64,000 nt of DNA from Methylophaga pinxianii (GCF_020447225.1 NZ_JAJAEO010000188.1:62001-126000), one strand, 5' to 3'. Counted from the first letter of the stretch, positions 9,689-18,845 are shown. A program made the numbers and translations. The notes: a model not told the origin generated them from the sequence alone.

Positions 9689-10213
9689 TTATTGTTTATT
9701 CAGATAATCCAACATAGTGTCTACACCACTGACTTCGAACGGGTCATCAGGGCAATTATCCATTTGGCCGGGTTCGGCAAATAATTGTTTGATTTCACCA
9801 TCAACTACGTGCATGGAATAACGCCATGAACGCTCACCAAAGCCCAGGTTTTCTTTCTTCACCAGCATGTTCATACCGCGGGTAAATTCACCATTACCAT
9901 CTGGAAGCAATTTAACCTTGTTCACCTCCTGACGTTTACCCCATTGGAACATCGTAAAGGCGTCATTTACGGACAGGCAATAAACTTCATCAATGCCTTT
10001 AGCTTTCAGTTCTTCGTAATGCTCTTCATAACCCGGCAAATGAGTGCTTGAACAGGTTGGTGTAAACGCACCGGGCAACGCAAATACGATGATATTTTTG
10101 CCTTTGAAGATATCGTCAGTGGTGACATCCTGCCAACGGAATGGATTATCTCCACCGATGCTTTCATCACGGACACGGGTTTTAAATACGACGTTAGGAA
10201 CTCGTTGACTCAT
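9689..10213 (-). CDS. Peroxiredoxin, Prx5-like
   Basis: 174 residues from the ATG at 10213, which has AGGAG about 8 bases upstream; the open frame extends 24 codons further but without a ribosome site. The peroxidatic motif is PGAFTPTCSSTHLPGYEEHY with Cys54, the Prx5/AhpE-type PxxxT(S)xxC form. FGERSWRYSMHVVDGEI and FEVSGVDTMLDYL are also family-typical. It reduces hydrogen peroxide and alkyl hydroperoxides using glutathione/glutaredoxin or thioredoxin as electron donor. Some relatives are fused to glutaredoxin; this one is not. Its position beside gor is consistent with glutathione as reductant. Confidence 0.92.
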   Translation of the reverse strand: MSQRVPNVVFKTRVRDESIGGDNPFRWQDVTTDDIFKGKNIIVFALPGAFTPTCSSTHLPGYEEHYEELKAKGIDEVYCLSVNDAFTMFQWGKRQEVNKVKLLPDGNGEFTRGMNMLVKKENLGFGERSWRYSMHVVDGEIKQLFAEPGQMDNCPDDPFEVSGVDTMLDYLNKQ

Positions 10214-10341
10214 GCTAATAATCTCCTTTAAGAGGTTGTTGTGACCTGAACATTTATTCAGTTGCAAGCAGTTTAACGAAATCAATTTGATTAATAAAAC
10301 AACTTATTCAGGTTGTTTTAATCGGAAAAAACGATTGTTTT

Positions 10342-12534
10342 TCAGAGCTCACTATTGACGGTGATGGTCATATTTAACTGTTGGCCATGTTGTTTGTTTT
10401 TATACAGTGCTTCATCGGCAAGGTTATAAAGTTGCTGTAGATCGTAATCACTTAATGCTTTGGTTGTGGTAATACCAAAGCTGTAATAAAGATGAATATC
10501 GCTGTGAATAGACTGATTGTAAGCGTCAACTGTATTCGATAATCGATCTAAAATCGCCGATGGATCTGTATCACTTTGATTAACCATCAGCACCACAAAT
10601 TCATCACCACCGATACGGCCAATTAAATCAGACTCACGGAATGTGCGGTTTAATAATTTTGCGAACTGCAATAACGCGGTGTCACCAGCCTGAGGTCCAT
10701 GGAGATCATTAATATATTTAAAGTTATCCAAATCAAAATAGATCAATGACGCTTCACAGTCTTGATCACGGCACAACTTGAGAATGTGATTGGCTCTGAA
10801 TTCAAAGCCTCTTCGATTTAACAGACCGGTTAAATGATCTTCACATAACAATTGATTGGCAGCGATTTCTTCTTCGACCATCAAGGCCAGTTCGCCCAGT
10901 AATTTGGTCTCACGCTCGCTTATATAGCGTGGTTTAGTATCTATCAGACAAAGTGATCCAAGCTTTTCTCCAGTAGAAGCCCGGAATGGGAAACCGGCAT
11001 AAAACCGGATATAAGGCGGGTTCACTACATAAGGATTATCAGAAAAGCGTGAATCGAGAGAAGCATCATTCACCACCAGGCATTTTTCTTGTTCAATTGT
11101 GTAGCTGCAAAAGGCATGTTCCCGTGGGGTTTCGCTGACATCCATACCAATTTTTGATTTGAACCATTGTCTATCTTCATCCAGCAAGGTAATCAAAGCA
11201 ATAGGGACATCAAACATACGTTTGGCTAAACGGGTTATCCGATCAAATCGTTGCTCGGCTGGGGTGTCCATGATTTTCAATATGTCCAGCGCTTTCAGCC
11301 GCTGTTGTTCCAGGGCGAGTTTACGCTGCTTTAACCATTCGTTGACCTTGTCTGCAGGCACCGGCCTACCGATAAAGTAACCCTGAGCCTTATCACAACC
11401 CAGTTGTTGTAGAAACTGCAAGGTTGGATAATCCTCGATTCCTTCAGCGATAACTTTCATATCAAGACTATGTGCCAGCTCTATAATCGCCTGGATGACT
11501 AAACGGGATTCGCGAGACTGTTGAGCTGTCATGACAAAGGATTTATCTACTTTTACTTCCGAAAAGGGCATACGCACCAGTTGCAACATCGAAGAAAAAC
11601 CGGTGCCAAAATCATCTATTGAGAGCTGAAACCCTTTCATTCTCAATCTGGTTAAAATATCAAGTGAAGCCACCGGATCATCCATCGCGCCGGTTTCTGT
11701 CAGTTCCAGCATAATGCTATGCAGTTTTACATTATGTAGATGGCATAAAGCTTCAATCTGGTTAAACAATGAGAGGTTGCGTAAGGATAAAGCGGAAATA
11801 TTGATGGAACAGATTAACTGACTGGCTTGCGGAGTGGTGGGCGTTTGATGTTGTTGTTGGCAAAACTGGCTAAACCAGGGGAGGGCCTGCTCAAATATCA
11901 ATAGGGTCAGGTCATCTATCAGATTATGTCGCTCGGCAATAGCGATAAAGATATCCGGTGCAATAAAACCATAATCGGCATGATGCCAGCGTGCCAGTGC
12001 TTCAAATCCCATCAAGGTACCACTGGTACAGCCCACTTTGGGTTGATAAGCCAGCGTAATTTCACGATTTTTAATCGCTTTGGCGAGATCATTGGCATTA
12101 ATGGTCAATGCATTGGGCCGGCCGGTGGTGTGTTGTCCATCAATTAAATCTGTCAGATTCGGGGAAGGAGAATCGATCAGTTCTCGAAAAGCTTTCGGAT
12201 TAAAGGGTTTGGGTAAAATTCCCACGATATTTAACCCATGTGCAGCAGCCGATCGTGCTGCAGCTTGTAATACCTGTTGACCTACGCCACTGGTAATAAT
12301 GATTTTGGCAGTAATATTCTGTTCGCCCAATGCACCAAGTACCTCAACGCCGTCCATCTCCGGCATAATCAGATCCAGCGCAATGTGTGAAGGCTCCCAT
12401 TCCTTTAATAAGTTAAAAAACGCTGTGGCATTGGTGGTGACCTGTACAGACATACCGGCATACTCTGCGACATTGCGGATGGTTTCTCCGGTCAGTTCAT
12501 CATCATCCAATATCAGCAGTTTATGCTCAGACAT
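10342..12534 (-). CDS. Response regulator with EAL, GAF and GGDEF domains
   Basis: 730 residues. Order: receiver (about 5-120; phospho-Asp in HIALDLIMPEMDG), EAL phosphodiesterase (about 150-400; intact FEALARWHH, LTETG, DDFGTGFSS, KVDKSF, AEGIED), GAF (about 420-555) and GGDEF cyclase (about 565-725; LTGLLNRRGF, GRIGGDEF). An inhibitory RxxD site (RESD) lies five residues before GGDEF. Both c-di-GMP-making and -breaking motifs are intact. The EAL-before-GGDEF order, with GAF between them, is the reverse of the common arrangement. It follows the hybrid kinase by 11 bases and is presumably its phosphorylation target. Confidence 0.93.
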   Translation of the reverse strand: MSEHKLLILDDDELTGETIRNVAEYAGMSVQVTTNATAFFNLLKEWEPSHIALDLIMPEMDGVEVLGALGEQNITAKIIITSGVGQQVLQAAARSAAAHGLNIVGILPKPFNPKAFRELIDSPSPNLTDLIDGQHTTGRPNALTINANDLAKAIKNREITLAYQPKVGCTSGTLMGFEALARWHHADYGFIAPDIFIAIAERHNLIDDLTLLIFEQALPWFSQFCQQQHQTPTTPQASQLICSINISALSLRNLSLFNQIEALCHLHNVKLHSIMLELTETGAMDDPVASLDILTRLRMKGFQLSIDDFGTGFSSMLQLVRMPFSEVKVDKSFVMTAQQSRESRLVIQAIIELAHSLDMKVIAEGIEDYPTLQFLQQLGCDKAQGYFIGRPVPADKVNEWLKQRKLALEQQRLKALDILKIMDTPAEQRFDRITRLAKRMFDVPIALITLLDEDRQWFKSKIGMDVSETPREHAFCSYTIEQEKCLVVNDASLDSRFSDNPYVVNPPYIRFYAGFPFRASTGEKLGSLCLIDTKPRYISERETKLLGELALMVEEEIAANQLLCEDHLTGLLNRRGFEFRANHILKLCRDQDCEASLIYFDLDNFKYINDLHGPQAGDTALLQFAKLLNRTFRESDLIGRIGGDEFVVLMVNQSDTDPSAILDRLSNTVDAYNQSIHSDIHLYYSFGITTTKALSDYDLQQLYNLADEALYKNKQHGQQLNMTITVNSEL

Positions 12535-12545
12535 GTATCATTCTC

Positions 12546-15515
12546 TCAAGTCTTGTAATTCAGCATTTGGGCGATCCGATTTAATAGTGCAGCCCGGTGA
12601 TAGGGTTTATTCAATATGGCGATATTGCCATTTTGTCCCTGGTCTTCTGGCAATGCTTTTTCAGTGTATCCAGAGGTGTAAAGAACAGGCAGATCCTTGC
12701 GAAGCTCTTTGGCTTGCTGAACCAGTTCAAAGCCAGTCATACCTCCTGGCATCAGCACATCGGTGAACAGTAAATCAATTTGCTGTGCAGAAGCAAGCCA
12801 GCTTAATGCCTGATGTCCATCTGCTGCAGCAAGCACCTGATAACCTGCGTCACGCAATTGTGAAAGAGCATATTGTCTGACCAGATCATTGTCTTCGACA
12901 ACCAGAATCGTCTGTTGTGAATTCTCTAAGGAGGCTGACAATTCGATAGCTTGAAGCACTGGTGCAGGGGATACCATATCAGTATGCGGAATAAATAGCT
13001 GAAATCGTGTGCCTCGTCCTATTTCAGATTGGACCTGAATATGTCCACCGGACTGTTTAATAAATCCAAACACCATACTTAACCCCAGGCCGTTACCTTT
13101 GCCGGTAGATTTGGTGGTAAAAAACGGTTCAAAAACTTTGTCCAATAATTCCTGAGGTATGCCTTCTCCTGTATCCATCACATCGATTTTGACGTATTCA
13201 CCTGGCTCCAGATCATTTTGTGCTGCATTTTGCTGATCCAGCAGGGTAAATCGTTCCGTGCTTATCATTAATTTTCCGCCTTTGGGCATGGCATCACGAG
13301 CATTGATCGTCAGGTTTAATAAACTGCTTTCCAACTGAACCGGATCAATCATTACCGGCCAGATATTACTGCTCAGATTCATATCCAATTGGTATTTTTG
13401 ACCTAGTGAACTGCGGAGTAAGGCTTCCATATTGCGGATCAGCATGTTGATATTAACGGCTTCAGGTGACAAGGGCTGACGTCTGGCAAACGCCAGCAGA
13501 TTGCGGGTTAACCCTGCCCCCCGTTCGGCAGCACTGCTGATCAGTCTGGCAAGTGACTGCAAAGCCGGTTTATCTGATAATTCATCAATTAATAAATCAG
13601 TATTTCCTGTGATAACGGTTAACAGGTTATTGAAATCGTGCGCGATACCTCCCGTTAATTGGCCGATAGCTTCCATACGTTGAGCCAGCTGTAATTGTTT
13701 TTGCAAATGCCTTTCTTCAGTAATATCCCGTTCGACCGAAACCCAATGGGTATACCAGCCAGCCGTTAATCCAATAGGGACGCTATTCAGTTCCAGAACT
13801 ATCTCCCGGCCACTTTTATGATACTGAGTCAATTGAGCCCGAATAGGCTGCCATGTGCTATATGCTGCTCGTATTTTGCGGAGTTCGTTTTTTTCTGTTT
13901 TGGGTCCATGCAGAATTTGCAGGGTTTTTCCAATGACTTCTTGACGGTTGTATCCGGTGATGCGTTCAAAAGCGCTGTTAACAAAAACGATATTGGGTTT
14001 CTCATGCGCATAACGGGGAGCTTCGGTAATGATAACGACATCATTCAACTGGGAAACGGCGCTGCGTAATAGCTTAAGCTCCTCGCTTTCTCGGCGTTGC
14101 CGGGTGATATCTCGTAGATAAACCGTCACTCCATTTGTTGAAGGGTAAATTCTGACATCCAGCCAGAGCTGTCTGGTCTCATAGAAGTGTTCAAAGGAAA
14201 TCACTTGTTGCTGGAACAGGGCAGATGACAAATTTTTAGCCAGTGTGCCAGCAGGATCGAGGTCAGTATTTTCGATGCCTTTATGATCCAGTAACGTCGA
14301 CCGTGACATGTTAAATAAAGACATCGCCTGATTATTTACATAACTGAAACGCAAGTCTGTAGTTAATGTGAAAAAGGCATCGGTGATGCTGTCCAACGTA
14401 TTTTGCAGCTGTAACGATAACACTTCACTTTGTTGTTGAAGCAACTTGGTCTGATGAATATTGATACTGGACCCATACCATTTGGTTATTTGCTCATTTT
14501 CATCCCGAATGGCCGTCGCCTGAGCCAGAAACCATTTATATTCACCATCAAAACGGCGCAGGCGATACTCGTCCGAGTAGGGTGAGCCGGTTTTTATGGA
14601 GTGCAACCAGCGTTCTCCTACACTTTGCTGGTCGTCTGGATGAACAAACTCAATCCAGTTGTTCAGAATATAATCTTCTGATTGCCCGAAATAGTCATGT
14701 GTGAGGTGTGAAATGGAATCCCATACACCCTCTGCATTTACTGTCCACATGAACTGCAAGGTGCTCTCAGCCAGATAATGAAAGCGGCGCTGTTCTTCAG
14801 CCAGATTTGCCTCAACCTGTTTACTTTCATGCACATCCTGAATAATGCCTTGAATTTGATTGGGTAGTTGCTCGTCATGGTAAGCCATTATTCGGATGCG
14901 ATATGGGCCATTGTCACGGCGTAAGGAGAACTCACCATCAATGGCTTTTTGCTGGTTCAAGCAGTCATTTAATGCCTGATTTAAATCCTGTTGCTGTTTT
15001 TCAATAAACATGGCAACAAACTGTGTTTGTGAAATTTTATCGTGACGGCTCAGATGGAGCAGTCGGGCCACTTCAGGACTCAACAAAATCACGCCTGATT
15101 TATCCAGTTGCCAATATCCCAGCTTGGCAATGCCGGCGGCCAGTTTGAGTTGTTTTTGGTGTCTTGTCTGTTGTTGCTGAGAACGAATGGTAAAGCTGCT
15201 GAGCAAATAAATGGTCATCAAGGCGAGGGTTGCTAATATTCGATTAGAGAGAACCTGGGGTTGCAATATTGCTTCCAGCCCACCTTGCATTATCAATAAG
15301 CCGCACCAGATAAATAGCAAACTAATTACGAATGTAATGGTGAGACGACGAAGATTAGTACCGACACTGGCAAGCATGAGAATGGGAGCATATAAGATAC
15401 CGTGTGCAAACCCAGGACTGGTTAAACTGTCAGCCAACAGCACAAGAAGCATTAATAAAAAGAGCAGTATGTTAAATAACGAACTGTTTATTAAACGGCT
15501 TATCGTCTGATTCAT
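12546..15515 (-). CDS. Hybrid sensor histidine kinase with multiple PAS domains
   Basis: 989 residues. Four or so N-terminal membrane helices (about 10-110) precede several PAS/PAC units (roughly 120-230, 240-355, 365-475 and 480-600; note YNRQEVIGKTLQILHGPKTE). The HisKA box is LTGGIAHDFNNLLTVI and the HATPase has NLTINARDAMP, DTGEGIP and GKGNGLGLSMV. A C-terminal receiver domain (about 865-985) has its Asp in LLFTDVLMPGGMTG. The HDFNN box is typical of PAS-hybrid kinases. It is the first gene of a two-gene operon with the REC-EAL-GAF-GGDEF protein, so it probably sets c-di-GMP levels in response to an unknown, perhaps redox or ligand, signal. Confidence 0.93.
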   Translation of the reverse strand: MNQTISRLINSSLFNILLFLLMLLVLLADSLTSPGFAHGILYAPILMLASVGTNLRRLTITFVISLLFIWCGLLIMQGGLEAILQPQVLSNRILATLALMTIYLLSSFTIRSQQQQTRHQKQLKLAAGIAKLGYWQLDKSGVILLSPEVARLLHLSRHDKISQTQFVAMFIEKQQQDLNQALNDCLNQQKAIDGEFSLRRDNGPYRIRIMAYHDEQLPNQIQGIIQDVHESKQVEANLAEEQRRFHYLAESTLQFMWTVNAEGVWDSISHLTHDYFGQSEDYILNNWIEFVHPDDQQSVGERWLHSIKTGSPYSDEYRLRRFDGEYKWFLAQATAIRDENEQITKWYGSSINIHQTKLLQQQSEVLSLQLQNTLDSITDAFFTLTTDLRFSYVNNQAMSLFNMSRSTLLDHKGIENTDLDPAGTLAKNLSSALFQQQVISFEHFYETRQLWLDVRIYPSTNGVTVYLRDITRQRRESEELKLLRSAVSQLNDVVIITEAPRYAHEKPNIVFVNSAFERITGYNRQEVIGKTLQILHGPKTEKNELRKIRAAYSTWQPIRAQLTQYHKSGREIVLELNSVPIGLTAGWYTHWVSVERDITEERHLQKQLQLAQRMEAIGQLTGGIAHDFNNLLTVITGNTDLLIDELSDKPALQSLARLISSAAERGAGLTRNLLAFARRQPLSPEAVNINMLIRNMEALLRSSLGQKYQLDMNLSSNIWPVMIDPVQLESSLLNLTINARDAMPKGGKLMISTERFTLLDQQNAAQNDLEPGEYVKIDVMDTGEGIPQELLDKVFEPFFTTKSTGKGNGLGLSMVFGFIKQSGGHIQVQSEIGRGTRFQLFIPHTDMVSPAPVLQAIELSASLENSQQTILVVEDNDLVRQYALSQLRDAGYQVLAAADGHQALSWLASAQQIDLLFTDVLMPGGMTGFELVQQAKELRKDLPVLYTSGYTEKALPEDQGQNGNIAILNKPYHRAALLNRIAQMLNYKT

Positions 15516-15663
15516 AATTTTTATAGATGACTCCAGTCACATCTTTCGGAATGACAAAACGGCAATTGCATACGAATATACTGTAAACGCGTTATAGGTC
15601 ACATGATTTAATGATGTTTTTTTTCTGAGGAGTCAATGCAGTACTACAGGACCTGAAAAAGGT

Positions 15664-16224
15664 TTACTGATAAATAGTTTGTTCGGTCACAATTCTGTCC
15701 ATCGCGATATCGTGGGGCCGGGGGTTGATTGTGTCCAATAACATCCATTGAAAACCAATGCCAATGCTGAGCGGTTTATTTGATCCGCTCAAGCTACGAT
15801 CATAAAAACCACCACCATTGCCCAAACGATGTAAGTTTTTATCAAAGCCAACTAAGGGAATAATTAATACATCAGGTTGGATGATCGCGGTATTTTGGGG
15901 AACAGGGATATCCCATACCTCAGCCTGCATGATGGATTCCGGCTTCCAATGACGAAATTGCAAAGCGTGTTGTGAATCGATAATTTTAGGTAAGGCAGCT
16001 TGCCAGCCTTGCTTGATAAGCCCGCAAACAAAATCGCGACAATCAATTTCCCCGCGAATCGGCCAGTAAAAACCGATAGTACCTGTAGGTAAGGAATCCA
16101 CAACTTTTTGTAGCTTCTCAAATAACGCAACCTGATATAAAAGGCGTAATTCAGCGGCAAACTCAAGCCGTTGCTCGATTAGACGAGACCTTTGTTCGAT
16201 GCGCCATTGTTGCCAGTCTTTCAT
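15664..16224 (-). CDS. fau: 5-formyltetrahydrofolate cyclo-ligase
   Basis: 186 residues, usual length. It converts 5-formyl-THF to 5,10-methenyl-THF with ATP, returning a dead-end folate to the one-carbon pool, a pathway of special weight in a methylotroph. Visible motifs are the basic N-terminal helices, FYWPIRGEIDCRDF, LPKIIDSQHALQFRHW and the C-terminal nucleotide/folate motif LVGFDKNLHRLGNGGGFYDRSL. The ATG overlaps the nsrR stop by 4 bases, so it is co-transcribed with and coupled to nsrR. In many gammaproteobacteria fau neighbours zapA and 6S RNA; that is not the case here. Confidence 0.94.
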   Translation of the reverse strand: MKDWQQWRIEQRSRLIEQRLEFAAELRLLYQVALFEKLQKVVDSLPTGTIGFYWPIRGEIDCRDFVCGLIKQGWQAALPKIIDSQHALQFRHWKPESIMQAEVWDIPVPQNTAIIQPDVLIIPLVGFDKNLHRLGNGGGFYDRSLSGSNKPLSIGIGFQWMLLDTINPRPHDIAMDRIVTEQTIYQ

Positions 16225-16661
16225 GCGGATTCCGGTATTTCCAGCAATTCCTGTAGACGATCTTTATTAAAGATCACGTCTGCCAATGTGTAGTCATCCA
16301 ATACGTTCAAAAAAGCGGCCTGAGCCTTGTGCAGAGCGTTTCTTAAAATGCATGCGGGTTGAATCGGGCAAGCAATTTCATCACTAAAGCAAGGTAATAA
16401 TTGCAGGTTTTCAGTTTTACGAACCAGCTTTCCGATACCAATATCTGCGACAGGTAAGGCTAGTTTTAAGCCGCCGCCCCGTCCGCGATGGCTGACAATA
16501 TAACCATGCTGAACAAGAGTTTGTGCGACTTTTGCAAGATGATTGGATGATATTCCAAAACGTGAAGCAGCATCTTGAATGGTAGCAGCCTGCTTTCCAT
16601 GATGTATCGCTAAGTACACCAATAATCTAAGCGCATAATCAGTATGCGTGGTGAGTTGCAT
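16221..16661 (-). CDS. nsrR: Rrf2-family nitric-oxide sensor NsrR
   Basis: 146 residues. An N-terminal winged helix (LTTHTDYALRLLVYLA; GISSNHLAKVAQTLVQHGYI; GRGGGLKLA) is followed by the iron-sulfur cysteines Cys91, Cys98 and Cys104 (PCFSDEIACPIQPACIL), spaced as in NsrR. NsrR represses NO-detoxification genes; NO destroys the cluster and releases DNA. The start has AGGAG about 10 bases upstream. It is divergent from hmp, with a perfect palindrome in the 87-base gap that overlaps a plausible -35 for nsrR itself, suggesting autoregulation. It is coupled to fau downstream. Confidence 0.93.
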   Translation of the reverse strand: MQLTTHTDYALRLLVYLAIHHGKQAATIQDAASRFGISSNHLAKVAQTLVQHGYIVSHRGRGGGLKLALPVADIGIGKLVRKTENLQLLPCFSDEIACPIQPACILRNALHKAQAAFLNVLDDYTLADVIFNKDRLQELLEIPESA

Positions 16662-16667
16662 TATTCA

Positions 16668-16696
16668 TTGACTCCTGAAAGATGGACCAATACTAT
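16668..16696 (+). promoter_or_regulatory. Sigma70 promoter of hmp
   Basis: TTGACT (16668-16673) and TACTAT (16691-16696) are separated by exactly 17 bases, predicting a start of transcription near 16703, right at the edge of the NsrR-like palindrome. The -35 lies only 6 bases from the nsrR start codon on the other strand. Confidence 0.75.
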
Positions 16697-16703
16697 GCGT
16701 TTT

Positions 16704-16730
16704 TAAACAGGCATGTAAAATGCCTGTTTA
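16704..16730. promoter_or_regulatory. Probable NsrR operator (perfect inverted repeat)
   Basis: TAAACAGGCAT, a 5-base spacer, ATGCCTGTTTA: 11-bp perfect arms. The GCAT-N5-ATGC core has the same geometry as the 11-1-11 NsrR consensus (AAGATGCATTT-N-AAATGCATCTT), though the flanking bases differ. It sits exactly at the predicted hmp start point, where bound protein would block transcription. On the minus strand it contains TTTACA, which with TAGTAT 18 bases on could be the nsrR promoter. Confidence 0.72.
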
Positions 16731-16748
16731 GACAATAGGAGTTCGGCA

Positions 16749-17960
16749 ATGAAGCCTGAAACTTTTGATATTATCCGTCAAACGGTACCGGTTTTGGAGC
16801 AGCATGGCGAACACCTTGCTGACTGCTTTTACAAAAATATGTTCCGGCATAATCCGGAAGTAATATCCTTTTTTAATCCTGCCCATTTACATGCGGGAGT
16901 ACAGCAACGCGCCCTGGCGACTGCAATCTGCACCTACGCACAACATGCTGATAATCCTGAAAGATTGCGTCAGGCAATAGAGCTTATAGCTCACAAGCAT
17001 GTTTCCTTGGGAATCAAGCCAGAGCATTACCCCATTGTTGGGAGTAATTTATTACTGACACTTCGTGAAGTATTAGGAGAGGCGGCGACAACGGAGGTTA
17101 TTGATGCATGGGCCGAAGCCTATGCCATTCTGGCAGGTATCTTTATTGATCGAGAAGACGCTTTATACCAACAACAACTTCAACAAGGTTGGCATGGATT
17201 TAAAGCTTTCCGACTGAACCGACGGCAGGCTGAAAGCAGCTGTATCACTTCTTTTTATTTGCAACCTATTGATAATAAACCGCTACCACACTTTTTGCCG
17301 GGGCAATACGTCACGTTAAAAGTGACCTTGGCCGACGGTAGCCAAGTAATGCGAAATTATAGTTTGTCTGCTGCCCCGCGAGAAGATTACTTTCGTATTA
17401 GTGTGAAGAGAGAGACCGACCAATCAGGCAAATCGTCATTTGGCAGTGTTTCAAACCATCTGCATAATCGTTTTAATGTGGGGGATCAGGTGCTGGTAGG
17501 GCCACCCTGCGGAGAATTCAGCTTAAAGCCCTCAAATTTACAGCAACCCATAGTTTTTATTGCTGGAGGAGTGGGTATAACGCCGCTTTTAGCTATGTTA
17601 CATAGCGGGTTAACTCAGGATCGGCAATCGTCTTTTATACTTATTCAGCTCGCCAGAAACCATGAAGAATTAGCGTTTTATCAAGAGCTATCCGTGTTGG
17701 CAAAGACCTACAGTAATTTTGATTGGCATATTTGCCTCAGTCAACCCGCTACAGCATCAACACCAGCTCCCTTTGAGCATAGCGAGGGTTATCTGGATGA
17801 AGCTTTGCTGAAGCAATTATTACCTGATCCCCGGGCAGATTATTACCTGTGTGGACCACCAGCCATGATGCAGGCCACCAAGGCATTACTTCAGCGGCGA
17901 GGAGTTGAGGCTTCGGCTATTTATGCAGAATTCTTTGGTCCGATGCAATCGCTCGGTTGA
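16749..17960 (+). CDS. hmp: Flavohemoglobin, nitric oxide dioxygenase
   Basis: 403 residues, usual length. An N-terminal globin domain has Tyr28 (CFYKNMF) and proximal His84 (AHKHVSLGI). A ferredoxin-NADP reductase-like FAD domain (PGQYVTL, MRNYSLS, SVSNHLH) and an NAD domain (FIAGGVGITPLLAML, YYLCGPPAMM) follow. It oxidises NO to nitrate with O2 and NAD(P)H. The upstream region has a well-spaced promoter with an NsrR-like operator on the start point. AGGAG lies 6-7 bases before the ATG. It is divergent from its regulator nsrR. Confidence 0.96.
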   Translation: MKPETFDIIRQTVPVLEQHGEHLADCFYKNMFRHNPEVISFFNPAHLHAGVQQRALATAICTYAQHADNPERLRQAIELIAHKHVSLGIKPEHYPIVGSNLLLTLREVLGEAATTEVIDAWAEAYAILAGIFIDREDALYQQQLQQGWHGFKAFRLNRRQAESSCITSFYLQPIDNKPLPHFLPGQYVTLKVTLADGSQVMRNYSLSAAPREDYFRISVKRETDQSGKSSFGSVSNHLHNRFNVGDQVLVGPPCGEFSLKPSNLQQPIVFIAGGVGITPLLAMLHSGLTQDRQSSFILIQLARNHEELAFYQELSVLAKTYSNFDWHICLSQPATASTPAPFEHSEGYLDEALLKQLLPDPRADYYLCGPPAMMQATKALLQRRGVEASAIYAEFFGPMQSLG

Positions 17961-18044
17961 CACGAAACACAGTTATTAGCATCCGCCTTTTGCAATGAAG
18001 CAGATTCGCGGGTTTTTCCATTAAATTAATACTCTGAATTAGCA

Positions 18045-18776
18045 ATGAAGCTTACCGACTGGCTGCAAAAAAAACAGCCGCAAATACTTGAATATCATCC
18101 TAAATTGAAAGAGCATCTTAACGCCAGCTTGGGGTCATTTATGGCCGTTTGGCTACTGATGACGTTCATCAGTCAGTTGCAAATTACGACAGAAATGGCG
18201 TTATTAGTTCTGGCCTCTATGGGCGCTTCAACTTTTTTACTGTTTGTGGTGCCGCATAGTCCGATGGCTCAGCCATGGCCTTTGATAGCAGGACATTTGA
18301 TTGCCGCGGTGATGGGTGTGACCAGCGACTACTGGATAGCCGACCCGATATTAGCCACCGCGGTCGCTGTCGGGTTAGCGGTATTGTTAATGCATATTTT
18401 GCATGCATTACATCCCCCTGCCGCTGCAACTGCAATGATTGCCGTAATCGGGTTGCCTGAACACAGTTTAATTGCGTGGCATTTTGTTTATGCCGTTGTG
18501 ACAATCAATGCAGGAAGTCTGCTTATCCTCTCATTGGTGATTAACAATCTGTTGCCGGGGCGACATTATCCGCATCGGGACAATCACCATAAACATCACG
18601 AACAATTTGTAAGTCAGTCGAACAATAGAACACTGTTAGTCGAAGAGGATTTTCAATGGGCACTCAATCAGATGGAGGCTGTCATAGATGTTTCAGAGAC
18701 AGACTTAGTCGATTTATATGAGTTTGCTTTAGAACATGCAGAAAAACGCAAAATAATGCCTAAAATAAAAAATTAA
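18045..18776 (+). CDS. HPP-family integral membrane protein
   Basis: 243 residues. The family's name motif appears in LMHILHALHPPAAATAMIAV. About four membrane helices span residues 28-165 (SFMAVWLLMTFI; MALLVLASMGASTFLLFVV; ILATAVAVGLAVLLMHIL; FVYAVVTINAGSLLILSLVI). A His-rich stretch (HYPHRDNHHKHHEQF) and a cytoplasmic tail follow. Some plant and cyanobacterial HPP proteins transport nitrite. The position 84 bases after hmp makes a nitrogen-oxide link possible, but no Shine-Dalgarno or shared promoter proves it. The histidine cluster could also bind metal. Function is inferred only. Confidence 0.85.
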   Translation: MKLTDWLQKKQPQILEYHPKLKEHLNASLGSFMAVWLLMTFISQLQITTEMALLVLASMGASTFLLFVVPHSPMAQPWPLIAGHLIAAVMGVTSDYWIADPILATAVAVGLAVLLMHILHALHPPAAATAMIAVIGLPEHSLIAWHFVYAVVTINAGSLLILSLVINNLLPGRHYPHRDNHHKHHEQFVSQSNNRTLLVEEDFQWALNQMEAVIDVSETDLVDLYEFALEHAEKRKIMPKIKN

Positions 18777-18845
18777 TTTTATTCAGTTTGATTTAAGTTT
18801 GATTTTGTAAAGTGGACTCACCTTAATCGGAAAGGAGTACCAAAA

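Noticed and set aside
12299-12766. 155-residue plus-strand open frame across the REC-EAL and hybrid kinase genes
   Set aside because: Antisense to two strongly conserved domain proteins; no signal, motif or ribosome site.
15516-15663. Possible 6S RNA near fau
   Set aside because: 6S RNA often precedes fau in gammaproteobacteria, but here nsrR overlaps fau upstream and the 148 bases downstream show no long 6S-like hairpin.
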